DNA from: an uncultured Lachnospiraceae bacterium
GTDB lineage: Bacteria; Bacillota; Clostridia; Lachnospirales; Lachnospiraceae
Length of the DNA stretch: 64,000 nt
NCBI GenBank assembly: GCA_949948715.1
Contig: CATLGW010000001.1
Coordinates: 62,001-126,000, forward strand
Reading direction: 5' to 3'
The stretch's first letter is position 1. Every line of letters starts with the position of its first letter. This document shows, piece by piece, positions 45,647-56,078 of this stretch. The notes below the pieces were generated by a model. That model did no database searches. It saw only the letters and a program-made list of their open reading frames with translations, and was not told the origin of the DNA. A program made the translations under genes and the position numbers.

Positions 45647-46060
45647 ATGCGTGAGTCCGGTATCCTGGAAAGACAGCTTTACAGAATTGGGCTTATCGTT
45701 TTGGCTCTGGGCGGTCTGTTTGGTTTTGTGTATTTTAAGTTTTTTGTGACCCGCTATACATATCCCTGTGTGTTTTACTCGGGCTTCGGGTTCTATTGTC
45801 CCGGATGCGGCGGAACGAGGGCGGTGCTGGCGCTTTTGCACGGCAGGTTTCTGGAGGCGCTGTGGTATCATCCGCTGGTTCCCTATTCGGCGGCATTATT
45901 TGCGGGTTTTATGCTTACGCAGACTCTGGAGAGACTGCATGTGGGAAATATCAAGGGTTGGAAGTTTCATAACTGGTATCTGTGGGCTGCCCTCGCCATT
46001 ATTATTTGCAACTGGGCTCTCAAGAACTATTTGTGGCTGACTTTTGGTATCGAGGTATGA
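45647..46060 (+). CDS. DUF2752 family membrane protein
   Basis: A 137-residue protein with three hydrophobic segments. The family hallmark YCPGCGGTRAVLALLHGRF is present (CPxCGxTR). Function unknown; the Cys pair could bind a metal. The ribosome site AAGGAG ends just before ATG 45647, an unusually short spacing seen at a few other starts here. Confidence 0.85.
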   Translation: MRESGILERQLYRIGLIVLALGGLFGFVYFKFFVTRYTYPCVFYSGFGFYCPGCGGTRAVLALLHGRFLEALWYHPLVPYSAALFAGFMLTQTLERLHVGNIKGWKFHNWYLWAALAIIICNWALKNYLWLTFGIEV

Positions 46061-46120
46061 ATCTATTTGAAAAAATAGAAATATATTTGCACTAAAGAAA
46101 GTGCATAGGAGGAAGATGCT

Positions 46121-46423
46121 ATGAACAAGAAAACAACAGGAATCGTCGCTTACATCACCTTTATTGGCTTGATTGTAGCCTTTTGCGCGGGGGATAAGGA
46201 AGGGGCTAAATTCCACCTGAACCAGGCACTGGTGATCGTTTTGGCGCAGTTGGCTATGTCGGTGGTCAGCTTTGCACTGGGCTTTGTTCCTATTGTGGGC
46301 GGTATCATTGCCACTGTGATCAGTTTGTTCCTGTTTATTTGCTGGCTCCTGGGCTTGATTTCGGCTATCAAGGAGGAGGAGAAGGAAGTTCCCCTGCTTG
46401 GCCAGATCAAGATCTTAAAGTAA
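46121..46423 (+). CDS. DUF4870-type small membrane protein
   Basis: A 100-residue protein with three hydrophobic segments. KFHLNQALVIVLAQL, in which a conserved H-x-NQ precedes a membrane helix, and IVGGIIATVISLFLFICWLLGLISA are typical of DUF4870/YtjA-like proteins. ATG 46121 lies after AGGAGG. It ends the cluster at a shared terminator. Confidence 0.82.
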   Translation: MNKKTTGIVAYITFIGLIVAFCAGDKEGAKFHLNQALVIVLAQLAMSVVSFALGFVPIVGGIIATVISLFLFICWLLGLISAIKEEEKEVPLLGQIKILK

Positions 46424-46454
46424 TTCGGGATGTCAGAGGACGAAGAAAACGAGA

Positions 46455-46492
46455 AAACAGGCATTCTGCGGAAGCGGAATGCCTGTTTTTTT
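46455..46492. terminator. Bidirectional terminator between convergent genes
   Basis: AAACAGGCATTC (46455-46466) and GAATGCCTGTTT (46477-46488), with T-runs on both strands. Confidence 0.9.
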
Positions 46493-46538
46493 GACGTCTG
46501 CATTTTGGAAAACGGCCGGCCTGTCGGTCCGGTCTCAT

Positions 46539-47024
46539 TCATTGGCTGGCGGTAGTGGCAAGCCCCATGGCCTCAGGGTCGTCCCCGTGTAGCAGAGTGA
46601 TAATAATTTGAATCCTTCGGAAAGCCCGGGCCTCGTTTTCCCTGGCGTACTCAAAGGCAGCGATGAAGGCCTCCTGGTCGTAGGAGTCGTTGGTGTATGC
46701 GTCGGTAAAGCTGGAGACGGCTTCCTCCATGTAAGATCCCGCTTCATCGGCCAATTCCTCCAGATAATCAAACTCCTCAGGAAAATCCAGCTCGGCAAAC
46801 TGTTGAAATTCTGTGTTCAAGCCCTCCAGAAGCGCCAGCATCTCCTCCACAGCGGTTTCCGATTCGGTATCCAGGCTGTTTATCTGAGTGTCAATATTGG
46901 AAACATTGGTGCAGAAGCTGTCCACATCCGTCATAAATTGTTCCAGCTCAGGATCCTTTCCGCAGGCGGTCAGCATACCGATGACCGAAGCGGCAGCCGC
47001 CAGAAATCGCAGTCGGTTTTTCAA
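46539..47024 (-). CDS. Small lipoprotein of unknown function
   Basis: A 161-residue protein. A short signal peptide ends in lipobox LTAC (Cys21). The mature part is strongly acidic and predicted helical (ELEQFMTDVDSFCTNVSN, then EEMLALLEGLNTEFQQFAEL), which could form a helical bundle. No enzymatic motif was recognised. TTG (complement of 47022-47024) is chosen because GGAGG lies 8 nt upstream of it. Own promoter on the minus strand at 47057-47085. Confidence 0.78.
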   Translation of the reverse strand: MKNRLRFLAAAASVIGMLTACGKDPELEQFMTDVDSFCTNVSNIDTQINSLDTESETAVEEMLALLEGLNTEFQQFAELDFPEEFDYLEELADEAGSYMEEAVSSFTDAYTNDSYDQEAFIAAFEYARENEARAFRRIQIIITLLHGDDPEAMGLATTASQ

Positions 47025-47056
47025 AACAAATTCCTCCGTCAAAGAAAGATATTAAA

Positions 47057-47085
47057 AATTTATCATATTTTAAGAAAAGTTGCAA
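47057..47085 (-). promoter_or_regulatory. Promoter for the minus-strand lipoprotein gene
   Basis: On the minus strand: TTGCAA (47085-47080), 17-nt spacer, TAAATT (47062-47057). Confidence 0.55.
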
Positions 47086-47220
47086 TATGTTAATGTGAAT
47101 TTGTCGAAAAAACAGTAACGGGGAAACCTCGGAAACGGCTCCGATATACGGTGCCTGCAGCGCAACGGCCCGGCTTGAGGCTGAACCGTTACAAACATCG
47201 GCCCGAATCAAAAACTTTCC
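47086..47220. other. Intergenic stretch between divergent promoters
   Basis: The gap 47025-47344 holds the two divergent promoters and this middle part. A long-range inverted pair GTAACGG (47115-47121)/CCGTTAC (47186-47192) encloses GC-rich sequence. No SAM, cobalamin or T-box consensus was recognised, although metH follows. Confidence 0.4.
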
Positions 47221-47250
47221 TTTACGATTAAATTGTATCTATGGTATAAT
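47221..47250 (+). promoter_or_regulatory. Promoter for metH-ilv genes, extended -10
   Basis: TTTACG (47221-47226), 18-nt spacer, TATAAT (47245-47250) preceded by TGG (extended -10). Leader of about 88 nt. Confidence 0.65.
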
Positions 47251-47344
47251 GTTTCTTATTCCCGCGTGAGATGGGAGGAAGGGCGCATGGAAGCCGGGGG
47301 CTTCGAGGGCGTCTGACGGGTGTGAGGACAGAGGGTGACTGACT

Positions 47345-50059
47345 ATGACGAGAAAAGAGTTTCAGGCGATTACACAGAATCAAATATTATATTTGGATGG
47401 GGCTACCGGTACGAATCTGGTGCGGGCGGGTATGCCCGCGGGGGTCTGTCCTGAGGAGTGGATATGCGGGCATCGGGAGGTTATGTTGAGGCTGCAGAGA
47501 CGGTATGTGGAGGCGGGCACGGATATTTTGTATGCCCCCACCTTTACCGCCAACCGGATCAAGCTGGCGGAGTACGGTCTGGAGGGGCGGATGGAGGCGC
47601 TGATACAGGAGCTGGTGGGCATTTCCAGGGAGGCTGCGGAGGCAGGCGGGGACCGGAAGGTATATATAGCCGGGGACCTGACCATGACGGGGGAGCTTTT
47701 GAAGCCCATGGGCTCTTTGGAGCTGGAGGAGCTGGTTGATATCTATAAGGAGCAGATCCTTTGTCTTGAGAGAGCCGGGGTGGATCTTTTGGCAGTTGAG
47801 ACCATGATGAGCCTGGCGGAGACCAGGGCGGCTCTGATTGCGGCGAAGGAGGTCTGCGACCTGCCGGTGATGGTAACCATGACCTTTGAGAAGGACGGCA
47901 GAACCTTGTACGGAACGGATCCGCGGACGGCGGCCATTGTGGCGGAGAGCCTGGGGGCCTGTGCCGTGGGGGTCAACTGTTCCACAGGGCCCGCCCATAT
48001 GAAAGGTCTGATCGCCGATATGGCCGCCGTGACACGCATTCCCATTGTGGCCAAGCCCAACGCGGGGCTGCCCTTTTTGAATGAGCAGGGGGAGACCTGC
48101 TATGACATGGACGTTCCCGACTTTGTGGGGGAGATGGAAGAACTGGTGGAGGCGGGAGCATCCGTCCTGGGGGGCTGCTGCGGCACCGACCCTGAGTTTA
48201 TCCGCAGGCTTTGTGAGACCTTCGGCAGGGAGAGCAAGGAGGTTCCCCGCAGACCGGAGGGGATGCGGTATCTGACCTCCGAGCGCATGACGGTGTCCTT
48301 TGGATTGGAGGACGGATTTCTCATTGTAGGGGAGCGGATCAATCCCACCGGGAAGAAGCTGCTGCAGGCGCAGCTTCGGGAGGGCAGTCTGGAGAAGGCC
48401 CTTGTGTTTGCCGAGGAACAGGAGCGTTGCGGAGCCCGTATCCTGGACATCAATATGGGAATGAGCGGCATCGACGAGAAAGAGATGATGCTGCGGGCCA
48501 TAGATGAGGTGAGCGGCGTGACGAGCCTTCCCCTCTCCCTGGATTCCAGCTATGTGGAGGTGCTGGATGCGGCGCTGCGCCATTATCCCGGTAGGGCGCT
48601 GATCAATTCCGTCTCTCTGGAGAAGGACAAATTTGAGAGGCTGCTTCCCATCGCGGCCAAGTACGGGGCCATGTTTATCCTGCTTCCGCTGTCCGACAGA
48701 GGTCTTCCGGAGAACCTGGAGGAGAAAAAGGAGATTATAGAAACCATCTATGAGAGAGCGCTTTCCCTTGGAATGTGCAGCGAGGATATCGTTGTGGACG
48801 GCCTGGTGGCCACGGTGGGAGCAAACAGACGGGCGGCTCTGGAGACGCTGGAGACCATCCGCTATTGTAAGGAGCGGGGGTTTGCCACGATCTGCGGCCT
48901 GTCCAATATTTCCTTCGGTATGCCGGAGAGAAGCTTTGTGAACACGGCCTTTTTGAATCTGGCCATCCAGGCGGGGCTTACCATGGCTATCGCAAATCCT
49001 TCCCAGGAGCTTCTGGTGAGCTGCGCCCTGGCCACGGATCTGCTGCTTGCCAAGGAGGGGGCGGACATCCGCTACATCGAGCAGGCCGGCCGGGTGCGGG
49101 AGGAGCGCGAGCGAAAAGAGGCGGAGCTGGAAGAACAGTACGCCGCCGCCAGGAATCTTGCGCAGACCGTGTTGAGCGGCAAAGCTTTCGGCGGTAAGGG
49201 CCCGGCCCGGACTGGCAGTGCCCTGTCAGGCGCCTCGTCAGGCGCAGGAGAAGGGGCAGACCATGTGTCAGGCGCCTCGTCGGGCGCAGGAGAAGGGGCA
49301 GGCCATGGGGCAGGCGCCTCGTCGGGCGCAAGAAGTGCGGCAGGCGGCGGGAACGGCAATGCCGCGGTCCAGACGGGAGGCGGCAGAGAAACGACTGCGG
49401 GCGGGGAGGGCGCAGGAGCCCCGGAAGCCTCCGCTCTCAGGACGGACTTAAAAAACGCCGTGCTGAAGGGAAACAGAAACGGAATTGAGCAGATAGTCCG
49501 CCGGGCTCTGGACGGGGGAGAGGAGCCCCAGGCGCTGTTAAATGAGGTGCTCCTGCCGGCCATCAATGAGGTGGGGGACTACTTTGACAGGGGAAAGTAT
49601 TTTCTGCCCCAGCTTATTGCCGGAGCGGAGGCTATGAAGAATGCCATACAGGTGCTGGAGCCTCTGCTGTTGCAGGAGAAGGAAGGCGAAGATATGCCCG
49701 TGGTGGTGATCGCCACCGTGGAGGGGGATATTCACGATATCGGCAAGAACCTGGTGGCGCTGATGTTAAAAAATTACGGCTTCAAGGTGATTGACTTGGG
49801 TAAGGATGTGCCGAAGGAGCGGATAGTGGAGGCGGCCAAGGAGCATCATGCGCAGATTATCGCGCTCTCGGCGCTGATGACCACCACCATGCAGAGAATG
49901 CGGGAAGTGATCGCTCTGGCCCGAAGGGAGACGCCGGAGGCAAAGGTGATGATAGGGGGCGCGGTGATCACCCAGGAGTATGCGGACGAGATCGGCGCGG
50001 ACGGTTATTCCGGGGACGCGGCGGAGGCCGTGAGACTTGCGAACAGATTAAAATCATAG
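47345..50059 (+). CDS. metH: Cobalamin-dependent methionine synthase, short form
   Basis: A 904-residue enzyme that moves a methyl group from methyltetrahydrofolate via cobalamin to homocysteine. The homocysteine domain (1-300) has zinc ligands Cys212, Cys278 and Cys279. A pterin-binding domain follows (about 320-600: GERINPTGKK, DINMG). The linker at about 620-700 is Gly/Ala/Ser-rich and holds three 14-residue repeats. The cobalamin cap and binding domains end the protein, with DIHDIGKN carrying axial His797. The C-terminal SAM-dependent reactivation domain of E. coli MetH is absent, so reactivation must come from elsewhere. ATG 47345 follows AGGGTG. ilvB begins 23 nt after the stop. Confidence 0.95.
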   Translation: MTRKEFQAITQNQILYLDGATGTNLVRAGMPAGVCPEEWICGHREVMLRLQRRYVEAGTDILYAPTFTANRIKLAEYGLEGRMEALIQELVGISREAAEAGGDRKVYIAGDLTMTGELLKPMGSLELEELVDIYKEQILCLERAGVDLLAVETMMSLAETRAALIAAKEVCDLPVMVTMTFEKDGRTLYGTDPRTAAIVAESLGACAVGVNCSTGPAHMKGLIADMAAVTRIPIVAKPNAGLPFLNEQGETCYDMDVPDFVGEMEELVEAGASVLGGCCGTDPEFIRRLCETFGRESKEVPRRPEGMRYLTSERMTVSFGLEDGFLIVGERINPTGKKLLQAQLREGSLEKALVFAEEQERCGARILDINMGMSGIDEKEMMLRAIDEVSGVTSLPLSLDSSYVEVLDAALRHYPGRALINSVSLEKDKFERLLPIAAKYGAMFILLPLSDRGLPENLEEKKEIIETIYERALSLGMCSEDIVVDGLVATVGANRRAALETLETIRYCKERGFATICGLSNISFGMPERSFVNTAFLNLAIQAGLTMAIANPSQELLVSCALATDLLLAKEGADIRYIEQAGRVREERERKEAELEEQYAAARNLAQTVLSGKAFGGKGPARTGSALSGASSGAGEGADHVSGASSGAGEGAGHGAGASSGARSAAGGGNGNAAVQTGGGRETTAGGEGAGAPEASALRTDLKNAVLKGNRNGIEQIVRRALDGGEEPQALLNEVLLPAINEVGDYFDRGKYFLPQLIAGAEAMKNAIQVLEPLLLQEKEGEDMPVVVIATVEGDIHDIGKNLVALMLKNYGFKVIDLGKDVPKERIVEAAKEHHAQIIALSALMTTTMQRMREVIALARRETPEAKVMIGGAVITQEYADEIGADGYSGDAAEAVRLANRLKS
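49229..49354 (+). repeat. Three 42-bp tandem repeats inside metH
   Basis: Units at 49229, 49271 and 49313 encode GASSGAGEGADHVS, GASSGAGEGAGHGA and the diverged GASSGARSAAGGGN. They keep the frame and lengthen the interdomain linker. Confidence 0.9.
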
Positions 50060-50082
50060 GATGGAAAGGATCGGTGATTTAC

Positions 50083-51699
50083 ATGAATGGAGCAGATGCC
50101 ATTGTGAAATGTCTGGAGGCGGAGGATGTGAAGGTGGTCTTCGGTTATCCCGGCGTTGCCATCTGTCCTTTTTACAACAGTATATTGGAGTCTGAAATCA
50201 GGACGGTTCTGATCAGAACGGAGCAGAACGCGGCCCATGCGGCCAGCGGTATGGCCAGGCTGACCGACAGGCCGGGGGTGTGCGCCGTGACCTCCGGACC
50301 GGGCGCCACCAATGTGATCACAGGGGTGGCCACCGCCTTTGCGGACAGCATTCCTCTGATTGTTATCACCGGGCAGGTCAACAGCGAGCTTTTGGGCAGC
50401 GATGTGTTTCAGGAGGCGGATATCACGGGGGCGGTGGAGTCCTTTGTGAAATACAGCTATCTTGTAAAGAATGTAAACGATATTCCCAGGGTGTTCAAGG
50501 AGGCGTTTCACATTGCCAACACCGGGCGCAAGGGCCCTGTGCTGATCGATGTTCCCATAGACATCCAGAATGCTTCCTTAAGCCGGTTCCGCTACCCCGA
50601 AGAGGTCAATATAAGAACCTATAAGCCCACGGTGAAGGGACATGCGGTGCAGATCAAGAAGGTTTTGGGGGAGCTGAAGCGGGCCAGGCGCCCGATTATC
50701 TGCGCGGGAGGCGGAGTGCTTTTGAGTCAGGCCCAGGGAGAGCTGCGCACCTTCTCGGAGAAGTATCACATACCCGTGGTATCCACCATGATGGGAATCG
50801 GCGTTATGCCCACCAGACATCCCCTGTACTTCGGCATGGTGGGCAACAACGGCAAGCCCTACGCAAACTGTGCCATGAACGAGTCGGATCTGCTGATCAT
50901 GGTGGGGGCCAGGGTGGCGGATCGGGCCGTGAGCCAGCCGGATTTGATCACCAACGGCAAGGTCCTCGTCCACATCGACGTGGATCCTGCGGAGATCGGC
51001 AAAAACGCAGGACCCACCATACCCTTGGTAGGGGATGCCAAATGTATTTTCCAGGATTTTCTCCGGGAAGAATTTCAGGGGGATTATGAGGACTGGATTG
51101 TGACTCTGAATCGCTACAGGGAGGAGCTTAAGCCCCGCAGGAGTCCCAAGCCCAGCTTTGTGGACCCGGCGGCCTTTATCACCATGCTCTCCGAGAAGAT
51201 GGAGGAGGACGCCGTGTATGTGGCGGATGTGGGACAGAACCAGATCTGGTCCTGCGGTTATACGGTGGTGAAGGAGGGAAAGTTTCTCACCTCCGGCGGT
51301 ATGGGCACCATGGGATATTCCATCCCGGCGGCCATGGGGGCCAAGATCGCCTGTCCCAATAGGCAGGTGGTGGCGGTGTGCGGGGACGGCTCCTTCCAGA
51401 TGTCCATGATGGAGTTGGCCACCTACAGGCAGCACCATGTGCCCGCGAAGATCATCGTCCTCAAAAACAATTATCTGGGGATGGTGAGGGAATACCAGCA
51501 TTATACCTACAAGGATCATTATTCCGTGGTGGATCTGTCCGGCAGCCCGGATCTGGAGAAGCTGGCGGCGGCCTACGATTTTGATTTTTGCCGGCTTGAG
51601 AACATGGACCGGGCGGAGGAAGCCATAGATGCCTTTTTGGGCAGCGACAGGTCGGTGCTGATGGAATGTCTGATCGATCCCATGGATTTGGTAAAGTGA
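50083..51699 (+). CDS. ilvB: Acetolactate synthase large subunit
   Basis: A 538-residue TPP enzyme, the first common step of Val/Ile/Leu synthesis. It shows MNGADAIVKCLEAEDV, the TPP-activating Glu in IRTEQNAAHAASGMAR, CAVTSGPGATN, GQVNSELLGSDVFQEAD and the TPP/Mg motif GDGSFQMSMMELATY...NNYLGMV. ATG 50083 is preferred (SD GGTGAT); GTG 50074 is possible. Co-transcribed with metH and followed 11 nt later by a small-subunit gene, which supports AHAS over other decarboxylases. Confidence 0.95.
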   Translation: MNGADAIVKCLEAEDVKVVFGYPGVAICPFYNSILESEIRTVLIRTEQNAAHAASGMARLTDRPGVCAVTSGPGATNVITGVATAFADSIPLIVITGQVNSELLGSDVFQEADITGAVESFVKYSYLVKNVNDIPRVFKEAFHIANTGRKGPVLIDVPIDIQNASLSRFRYPEEVNIRTYKPTVKGHAVQIKKVLGELKRARRPIICAGGGVLLSQAQGELRTFSEKYHIPVVSTMMGIGVMPTRHPLYFGMVGNNGKPYANCAMNESDLLIMVGARVADRAVSQPDLITNGKVLVHIDVDPAEIGKNAGPTIPLVGDAKCIFQDFLREEFQGDYEDWIVTLNRYREELKPRRSPKPSFVDPAAFITMLSEKMEEDAVYVADVGQNQIWSCGYTVVKEGKFLTSGGMGTMGYSIPAAMGAKIACPNRQVVAVCGDGSFQMSMMELATYRQHHVPAKIIVLKNNYLGMVREYQHYTYKDHYSVVDLSGSPDLEKLAAAYDFDFCRLENMDRAEEAIDAFLGSDRSVLMECLIDPMDLVK

Positions 51700-51709
51700 G
51701 GTGCGGAAT

Positions 51710-52204
51710 ATGAAAAAGAGAAGAATATACTCTGTTCTGGTGGAGAACCGTTCCGGCGTGCTGTGCAAGGTAGCGGGGCTGTTTTCCAGGAGATGCTTTA
51801 ATATAGACAGCCTGGCCGTGGGGGAGACGGACGACACGGTGGTGTCCTGCATGACCATCGTCTCCAGCGGGGACGAGCGCACCATCGAGCAGATCGAGAA
51901 GCAGCTCAACAAGAAGCTGGACGTCATCAAAGTCAAGACCTTCGAGGAGCAGCAGTGCGTCACCAGGGAGCTGATGCTGATGAAGATCAAGTACAATAAG
52001 AACAACCGCAGGGAGATCATGGAGATCTGCGAGGCCATGAGGGCCCAGATCGTAGATATGTCCATCCACTATATGATGATTCAGATATGCGACACACCGG
52101 ACAGAATCAAACTGCTGATCAATATGTTCCAGTCCATCAGCATTGTGGAGGTGGCCAGGACGGGCACCCTTGCCCTGTGTAAATGCATGGAAAACGATGA
52201 ATAG
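51710..52204 (+). CDS. ilvN: Acetolactate synthase small subunit, copy 1
   Basis: A 164-residue regulatory subunit. The ACT domain (1-80) shows YSVLVENRSGVLCKVAGLFSRR and NIDSLAVGETDDTVVSCMTIV; the C-terminal domain begins VTRELMLMKI. It binds valine-type effectors and activates IlvB. ATG 51710 follows GAGGTG. It is similar to the gene at 52376 but clearly diverged, with Cys in place of Gly after FSRR. Confidence 0.9.
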   Translation: MKKRRIYSVLVENRSGVLCKVAGLFSRRCFNIDSLAVGETDDTVVSCMTIVSSGDERTIEQIEKQLNKKLDVIKVKTFEEQQCVTRELMLMKIKYNKNNRREIMEICEAMRAQIVDMSIHYMMIQICDTPDRIKLLINMFQSISIVEVARTGTLALCKCMENDE

Positions 52205-52216
52205 CCGGATTAGCGA

Positions 52217-52245
52217 TTGACAAGCAGACATGAAATTGATATATT
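52217..52245 (+). promoter_or_regulatory. Promoter for the second ilvN-type gene
   Basis: TTGACA (52217-52222), 17-nt spacer, TATATT (52240-52245). It lies 12 nt after the first ilvN stop. Confidence 0.7.
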
Positions 52246-52262
52246 ATACTCACGAACGATTA

Positions 52263-52331
52263 GGTTTTCCCTTCTGCCCGGCGTATATTGCCCGATTGTG
52301 CGATGTGTGCCGGGCAGGAATCGGAAAAACC
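52263..52331 (+). promoter_or_regulatory. Large leader hairpin before the second ilvN-type gene
   Basis: Outer arms GGTTTTCC (52263-52270)/GGAAAAACC (52323-52331) and inner arms CTGCCCGGC (52274-52282)/GCCGGGCAG (52309-52317). It lies inside the leader, about 45 nt before the start codon. It may attenuate or protect the ilvN-ilvC transcript. Confidence 0.6.
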
Positions 52332-52375
52332 AGCGTTTGTCGGTGTGGATAACAGCGGGGGTTCCCGGGAAAGGC

Positions 52376-53988
<1,613 letters not shown>

Positions 53989-54002
53989 CTTGAGAGACAG
54001 AG

Positions 54003-54033
54003 GGGGATGCCGGTTACAGCATCCCCTTGTTTG
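54003..54033 (+). terminator. Terminator after ilvC
   Basis: GGGGATGC (54003-54010) and GCATCCCC (54019-54026) followed by TTGTTTG. Confidence 0.8.
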
Positions 54034-54122
54034 TCAGGAGGCCCCCAGGGCGTTTGTCTCCCCCAGCCCGGCGAGGGAGGAATGAGAGTCGGTTATTTGC
54101 GTCTGAACAGGAGGTATAAGAC

Positions 54123-55928
54123 ATGGCAACATTTCGGGATAAGATGAGGCCCCCTAAGGGGGTGGAGCCGGAATACTGGTTTACGGAGGCCTATCGCAGG
54201 CATAAGGGACATCCTTTGCTTACGCTGGTGAGCCTCTACCGAGGAAATTATCATAAGTTTGTGCTGGCGGTGCTCTTTTTCTTCTTAAAGCACGCCTGTG
54301 TTTGGGTCCTTCCCATTGTCACCGCGGGGATTATCAACGACATCACCTCCCGCAACCCGGACAGCGTGAGAAATCTGATTTTTTATTCCGTGCTGATGGT
54401 GGGGCTGATCGTGTTAAATGTCCCCATGAATTATCTGTACACGGATTACAAGAGCCAGGCCACCCGGTATGCCGAGACCGGACTGCGCAAAGCGCTGATC
54501 CGCAAGCTGCAGCAGCTTTCCATCTCTTATCATGTGGATACCCAGTCGGGGCGGCTGCAGTCCAAGATCATGCGGGATGTGGAGGCGGTGGAGGGGCTGT
54601 CCACGCAGATGTTTTTGAGTATCTTAAACATAGCGCTGAACATCGGCGTGGCGCTGGTGGTCACAGTCAGCAGGAGCCTGGTGGTATTTCTCTTTTTCCT
54701 GGTGACCACACCCATCGCCGCCGTCACTATGGTTTCCTTCCGGTCCGCCATGAGAAAGCGAAACGCGGAGTTTCGAAAGGAGATGGAGGAGACCTCGGCC
54801 AGGGTTATGGAGATGGTGGAGCTGGTTCCCGTCACCAGAGCCCACGCTCTGGAGGAGGAGGAAGTGGAGAAGATGAGCGACCAGCTCTTTACCGTGGCGG
54901 AGAAGGGGTATAAGCTGGATCTGGTGCAGGCTCTTTTCGGCTCCGTGGGCTGGGCTATTTTTCAGATTTTTCAGATTGTGTGCCTTGCGTTTACGGGATA
55001 TCTGGCCTTCAAAAGCAGGATTCAGCCGGGGGATATCACGCTGTATCAGAGCTATTTCGCCACCATTGTCAACCAGGTGTCCGCCATTATCGCCCTTGTA
55101 CCCACCATGGCCAGGGGGATCGAGTCGGTGAATTCCATCGGGGAGGTGCTTCTGTCGGAGGATGTGGAGCACAACGAGGGCAAGAGGCTTTTGGAAAAGG
55201 TGGAGGGGAGGTTTTCCTTCCGGAATGTGCATTTTAAGTACCACGACGGCGAGAAGGATATCTTAAACGGACTGAATCTGGATGTGGCTCAGGGCGAGAC
55301 CATCGCTCTGGTGGGCGAGTCCGGCGCGGGCAAGACCACTCTCGTCAACATGGTTATCGGCTTCTTTTTGTCGGACAGCGGAGCGGTTCTCATGGACGGG
55401 CAGGATCTTCGGGAGATTGATCTGCGCAGCTACCGCAAATACCTGGCGGTGGTGCCTCAGACCTCCATCCTGTTCTCCGGAACCATACGGGACAATATTA
55501 CATACGGTTGTGAGGGAGTCACGGAGGAGAGACTGGCGGAGATCGTCCGCGCCGCCAATCTAAAGGATCTGGTGGATTCCCTCCCCAAGGGACTGGATAC
55601 CATGGTGGGAGAGCACGGGGGCAAGCTTTCCGGAGGACAGAGGCAGAGAATTTCCATCGCCCGGGCGTTGATACGCAATCCAAAGATCATTGTTTTGGAC
55701 GAGGCCACCTCTGCTCTGGACAGCATCTCCGAGAAGCTGATCCAGGAGGCGGTAAACAATCTGACCAGAAACCGGACTACCTTTATCGTGGCCCACAGGC
55801 TTTCCACCATACGGGACGCGGACAGGATCGCCGTGATTTCGGGAGGACGGTGCGTGGAATGCGGAACCTATGAGGAGCTGATGGAGAAGCAGGGCGAGTT
55901 TTACCGCCTGAAGGTGCTTCAGAGCTAG
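54123..55928 (+). CDS. ABC exporter, fused permease-ATPase
   Basis: A 601-residue type IV ABC half-transporter. Residues 1-335 form six membrane helices; the ATPase domain has Walker A GESGAGKTT, Q-loop VVPQTSILFSGTIRDNI, signature LSGGQRQRISIARAL, Walker B IIVLDEATSALD and H-loop VAHRLST. As a homodimer it could export lipid, peptide or drug; the substrate cannot be inferred. It is alone between two terminators. ATG 54123 lies after AGGAGG. Confidence 0.92.
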   Translation: MATFRDKMRPPKGVEPEYWFTEAYRRHKGHPLLTLVSLYRGNYHKFVLAVLFFFLKHACVWVLPIVTAGIINDITSRNPDSVRNLIFYSVLMVGLIVLNVPMNYLYTDYKSQATRYAETGLRKALIRKLQQLSISYHVDTQSGRLQSKIMRDVEAVEGLSTQMFLSILNIALNIGVALVVTVSRSLVVFLFFLVTTPIAAVTMVSFRSAMRKRNAEFRKEMEETSARVMEMVELVPVTRAHALEEEEVEKMSDQLFTVAEKGYKLDLVQALFGSVGWAIFQIFQIVCLAFTGYLAFKSRIQPGDITLYQSYFATIVNQVSAIIALVPTMARGIESVNSIGEVLLSEDVEHNEGKRLLEKVEGRFSFRNVHFKYHDGEKDILNGLNLDVAQGETIALVGESGAGKTTLVNMVIGFFLSDSGAVLMDGQDLREIDLRSYRKYLAVVPQTSILFSGTIRDNITYGCEGVTEERLAEIVRAANLKDLVDSLPKGLDTMVGEHGGKLSGGQRQRISIARALIRNPKIIVLDEATSALDSISEKLIQEAVNNLTRNRTTFIVAHRLSTIRDADRIAVISGGRCVECGTYEELMEKQGEFYRLKVLQS

Positions 55929-56002
55929 TGTACTTGGATATAAGTGTGTCAGCACACTGATTTGCTGACAGGTTCATAATTTTCGTCTTGTTCCGGCGCA
56001 CT

Positions 56003-56060
56003 AAAAAACCGCTGAGACGTTTCTTTGGCAGGATTGCCGGAAACGGTCTCAGCGGTTTTT
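56003..56060. terminator. Bidirectional terminator between convergent genes
   Basis: AAAACCGCTGAGAC at 56005 pairs with GTCTCAGCGGTTTT at 56046, around a 27-nt loop with a further GTTTC/GAAAC stem. T-runs occur on both strands. Confidence 0.9.
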
Positions 56061-56078
56061 ATGTGGTATAAGGACCGG

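Noticed and set aside
47086-47344. SAM, cobalamin or T-box element upstream of metH
   Set aside because: None of the conserved cores of these riboswitches was found; the leader is only about 88 nt.
52217-52375. Longer N-terminus for the second ilvN, or a leader peptide from ATG 52230
   Set aside because: Both would begin at or before the predicted promoter and transcript start; the extension is unlike IlvN and passes through the hairpin.
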